Of a stretch of 7,058 nt of DNA, positions 5,403-7,058 are shown in pieces; the stretch's first letter is position 1, and each line of letters opens with the position of its first letter. The notes below the pieces were generated by a model that ran no database searches, was not told the origin of the DNA, and saw nothing but the letters and a program-made list of their open reading frames with translations. This DNA is from Eggerthellaceae bacterium. GTDB lineage: Bacteria > Actinomycetota > Coriobacteriia > Coriobacteriales > Eggerthellaceae. The translations under genes were made by a program, and so were the position numbers. The stretch is taken from contig CAAEEV010000176.1 of NCBI GenBank assembly GCA_900754955.1, positions 1 to 7,058 on the forward strand, read 5' to 3'.

Positions 5403-5858
5403 ATGCTCGTTTCCACCCCCGCGCGCGCCACCGCACATGACTTTTGCTCCGACCGCTTCGCCGCCGCTTGGGACTTTCTGCAACGCGCCGACGTCGCCTC
5501 GCTGCCCAACGGACACCACGTCATCGACGGCGAGGACGTCTACGCCAACGTGATGGAGTACGACACCGCACCCGCGTCCGAGAAGCAGATGGAAGCGCAC
5601 CGGCGCTACTACGACGTGCACTTCGTCGCCGCGGGCGCGGAGGAGCTGTGGGTGGCGCCCACCGCCGCGCTTCCCGAGACGCAGCCCTACGACGAGCAGA
5701 ACGACTGCAGCCTCCACGCCGTGCCCGCCATCGCCACGCGCGTGCTGCTGAAGGCGGGCGACGTCGCCGTCGTCGCACCCGAGGAGGCGCACATGCCGGG
5801 CTGCATCGCGGGTGCGCCCGCCCATGTCAAGAAAATCGTCGTGAAGGTGCGCGTCTAG
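5403..5858 (+). CDS. YhcH/YjgK/YiaL (DUF386, EbgC-like) family protein
   Basis: A 151-residue cupin-like beta-barrel protein of the family that includes E. coli YiaL, YjgK, YhcH and the EbgC subunit of evolved beta-galactosidase. Members are linked to sugar metabolism, in several cases sialic acid or other sugar-acid pathways, but the reaction is poorly defined. Seen here are GHHVIDGEDVYANVMEYDT (37-55), the metal-site motif EAHRRYYDVHFV with Glu64, His66, Asp71 and His73, and the second histidine region PEEAHMPG (His130), followed by KKIVVKV. Length is typical for the family. A strong AAGGAGGAT (5391-5399) lies four bases before the ATG. No sugar-catabolism gene lies nearby, so context does not indicate a substrate. 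No separate promoter fits between the ssrA terminator and the ribosome binding site. Confidence 0.9.
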   Translation: MLVSTPARATAHDFCSDRFAAAWDFLQRADVASLPNGHHVIDGEDVYANVMEYDTAPASEKQMEAHRRYYDVHFVAAGAEELWVAPTAALPETQPYDEQNDCSLHAVPAIATRVLLKAGDVAVVAPEEAHMPGCIAGAPAHVKKIVVKVRV

Positions 5859-5861
5859 CGC

Positions 5862-5887
5862 CGTCTGCGCCCGCACGGCCGCAGACG
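5862..5887 (+). terminator. Possible 3'-end hairpin of the YhcH-family gene
   Basis: A perfect 8-bp stem CGTCTGCG (5862-5869) / CGCAGACG (5880-5887) begins four bases after the TAG stop. No T-run follows on the plus strand, so it is a weak candidate terminator. Confidence 0.4.
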
Positions 5888-5904
5888 CGCCGCATCCGCG
5901 CATG

Positions 5905-5943
5905 AAAAAGGGCGCCGCCCTGCCCGCAGGCACGACGGCGCCC
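5905..5943 (-). terminator. Rho-independent terminator of the decayed minus-strand gene
   Basis: GGGCGCCG (5910-5917) pairs with CGGCGCCC (5936-5943), with an inner CCTGC/GCAGG hairpin. On the minus strand it is followed by TTTTTCAT. It lies about 44 bases after the stop codon of the membrane-protein remnant and still looks functional. Confidence 0.75.
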
Positions 5944-5986
5944 TCCCCCTCCGCGGCGGCGCGCTCGCACGTCCCGCTGCGGCTCG

Positions 5987-6190
5987 CTACTTCTTCTTGA
6001 GGAACGACAGCCCGTCCATGATGTCGTCGAACGCGCCCTTGAACTCGGCGGCGAGAATCACGCTACCACAGATCCCGACCAGGCCTGCGCAGATTTCAAT
6101 GTCGAACTTAACTACAACGACCCCTTCCAGCTCCCAAAAGACGCGGACAACAACCAACGCAAAGTCCGCAGGACCTCGCAGTCGACGTTC
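5987..6190 (-). pseudogene. 3' remnant of a DUF4282-like membrane protein gene
   Basis: The minus strand has 67 open codons ending in TAG (5989-5987). The translation contains FALVVVRVFWELEGVVVVKFDIE, then a hydrophobic stretch and LAAEFKGAFDDIMDGLSFLKKK at the C-terminus. The R-V-x-x-E-x(7)-F-x-I pattern inside a hydrophobic helix resembles the C-terminal part of DUF4282 membrane proteins. A TGA (6193-6191) closes the frame upstream. There is no plausible start codon or ribosome binding site, and the N-terminal membrane helices expected for the family are absent in all frames I read. The intact stop and downstream terminator suggest the gene was once real and has lost its 5' part. The family call is from pattern memory and is tentative; the remnant status is firmer. 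Confidence 0.5.
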
Positions 6191-6193
6191 TCA

Positions 6194-6540
6194 GCCAACA
6201 GGTCGAAACCTAGCTGCCTCACCCGGCGCATCGACGAACCACCGCCCTACCACGATGCCGATGGGCCTCGGAACCATATGGAACGACTCTAGGTCTACAG
6301 GGGGACATCCACGCATTATCCTGCAGCGTCCCCTCGGCGTTGCTGGTTCACGCAGTGCGCCTGAGCGCGTGCATGCGCCACGTCATCTCCTCTTCGATAT
6401 CGTGAAACCCTTTTCATTCCTCGTCCAAGTCTTGGATTTCCTTTCTGCTTCACGTACGCATCCGATGCCGAAGGCGTCTTTCGGAGGGTACAGTCCGCTT
6501 GCAGACTACGGAGAGACCAGGTAAAGACCCGAAGAAGTCG
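6194..6540. other. Gene-free decayed region
   Basis: No protein is recognisable in any frame here. A plus-strand frame open over 5997-6524 is antisense to the membrane-protein remnant and has a Ser/Thr/Pro-rich shadow composition. Minor structures are a TCCAAG-T-CTTGGA palindrome (6424-6436) and a small hairpin at 6493-6506. One minus-strand stretch reads EIQDLDEE, then a stop, then KGFHDIEEEMTWRMHALRR, which may be a degraded coding scrap (about 6373-6446), unidentified. Confidence 0.4.
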
Positions 6541-6611
6541 TCAATCGTATGTACACAGCTGCATATGATCGAATGCGTAAATAATTATATATACAAGCAA
6601 GATGACCGCAT
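6541..6611 (+). promoter_or_regulatory. AT-rich segment upstream of the parA relic
   Basis: This patch is far more AT-rich than the rest of the window. It contains AAATAATTATATATAC (about 6579-6594) and two copies of GCATATGA (6561-6568 and 6608-6615, the second overlapping the parA ATG). It may be the old promoter/operator or partition-site region of the parA gene. No clear iteron array or long inverted repeat is visible. Confidence 0.35.
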
Positions 6612-7058
6612 ATGAAGACGACCCCAACATGCAATTAGAAGCGCGGCGCGGGCAAATCCCTGGTCGCCGACGAAATAGCCTTCTCCTTCGAACGCTCAGG
6701 CATCCCCGTGAGCTTCTACGATCCGGACGCCTAGGGCGGGACGCTCCACTCCACGTATGAGGCGAAGGGTGCCGAAGCCGCCGTGGTGGACACCCGGGGA
6801 CGCTCCAAGAAGGCTGCAGGATTGGCTGAGGGAAGCGACCATGGTGGCCATACCCACTCGTACCCCGTCGAGGGATATCGAGCCCCTGATGTGCATGTGC
6901 AAGGCTGTGTTCAAGCGCAGACGGGCGAAGATTGCCTACGCGATGAACGGTTGGAACCGCTTCAAGGCGTCCCGCGACTTCATGGAGTGGTTCGGCGGGC
7001 TTGCGGGCGACCAGGCGGCGGTCACGCCGCCCCAGTCCGAGGCATTCGTGCAGGCTGG
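6612..7058 (+). pseudogene. parA: ParA-family partitioning ATPase pseudogene, cut by the window end
   Basis: Translation from the ATG at 6612 gives MKTTPTCN-stop-KRGAGKSLVADEIAFSFE, then SGIPVSFYDPDA-stop-GGTLHSTYEAKGAEAAVVDTRGR. Frame changes then lead through LQEG to LQDWLREATMVAIPTRT and MNGWNRFKASRDFMEWFGG, open to the window edge. This follows the ParA/MinD order: the deviant Walker A (normally NQKGGxGKS/T), the DxDxQGG segment, VVDTPGR, a hydrophobic strand ending IPTRP, and the NGWNRFK region. Damage seen: TAG at 6636-6638 and 6732-6734, each where the family has Gln; Gly to Arg in Walker A; Pro to Arg in DTPGR; and apparent one-base losses near 6803 and 6812. ParA ATPases partition plasmids and other mobile replicons, so this is probably a relic of such an element. 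No parB or toxin-antitoxin partner is in view. Confidence 0.8.

Noticed and set aside
5043..5933. A 296-codon minus-strand frame antisense to ssrA and the YhcH-family gene
   Set aside because: It overlaps a clear tmRNA and a well-supported gene in antisense, and has no motif or ribosome site.
5997..6524. A 175-codon plus-strand frame in the decayed region
   Set aside because: Its first third is antisense to the membrane-protein remnant. It is Ser/Thr/Pro-rich, starts without a Shine-Dalgarno site and shows no domain.
6636..6734. Amber codon reassigned to glutamine (recoded genome or phage)
   Set aside because: TAG ends several intact genes in this window, and two apparent frameshifts further break the ParA frame, so ordinary decay explains it better.

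Overview
The window is high-GC DNA with strong Shine-Dalgarno sites, tRNA genes that encode their own CCA, and a possible leaderless gene. The gene families suggest a high-GC Gram-positive, probably an actinobacterium of the Coriobacteriia/Eggerthellales type. That placement is my inference from protein style; no marker here proves it.

Positions 1-5945 are dense, healthy housekeeping DNA. On the plus strand: murI (glutamate racemase), rdgB (ITP/XTP pyrophosphatase), ebsC/ybaK (Cys-tRNA(Pro) deacylase), ssrA (tmRNA) and a YhcH/YjgK/YiaL-family gene. On the minus strand: three single tRNA genes, Pro(UGG), Arg(UCU) and Gly(UCC), of which the Pro and Gly genes have clear terminators and the Arg gene a weaker candidate; a short glutaredoxin; and a membrane-anchored YkuD L,D-transpeptidase. 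murI supplies D-Glu for peptidoglycan and the transpeptidase cross-links it. The tRNAs, EbsC and tmRNA all serve translation and its quality control. RdgB cleans the nucleotide pool.

From about 5987 the character changes. The 3' end of a minus-strand membrane-protein gene (DUF4282-like) survives with its terminator, but its upstream part is lost. Then come roughly 420 bases with no recognisable gene and an AT-rich patch at about 6541-6611. Last is a ParA-family partitioning ATPase pseudogene running off the window end. It has two in-frame TAG codons, both where the family carries a conserved Gln, and two apparent single-base losses. This looks like the decayed edge of a plasmid-derived or integrative element beside core genes.

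I found no convincing new multi-gene system. The most notable items are the ParA relic, a possible Shine-Dalgarno-sequestering switch in the glutaredoxin leader, a symmetric -10 element that may serve tRNA-Arg and ebsC in both directions, and the encoded tmRNA tag GKNNSQSAPALAMAA.
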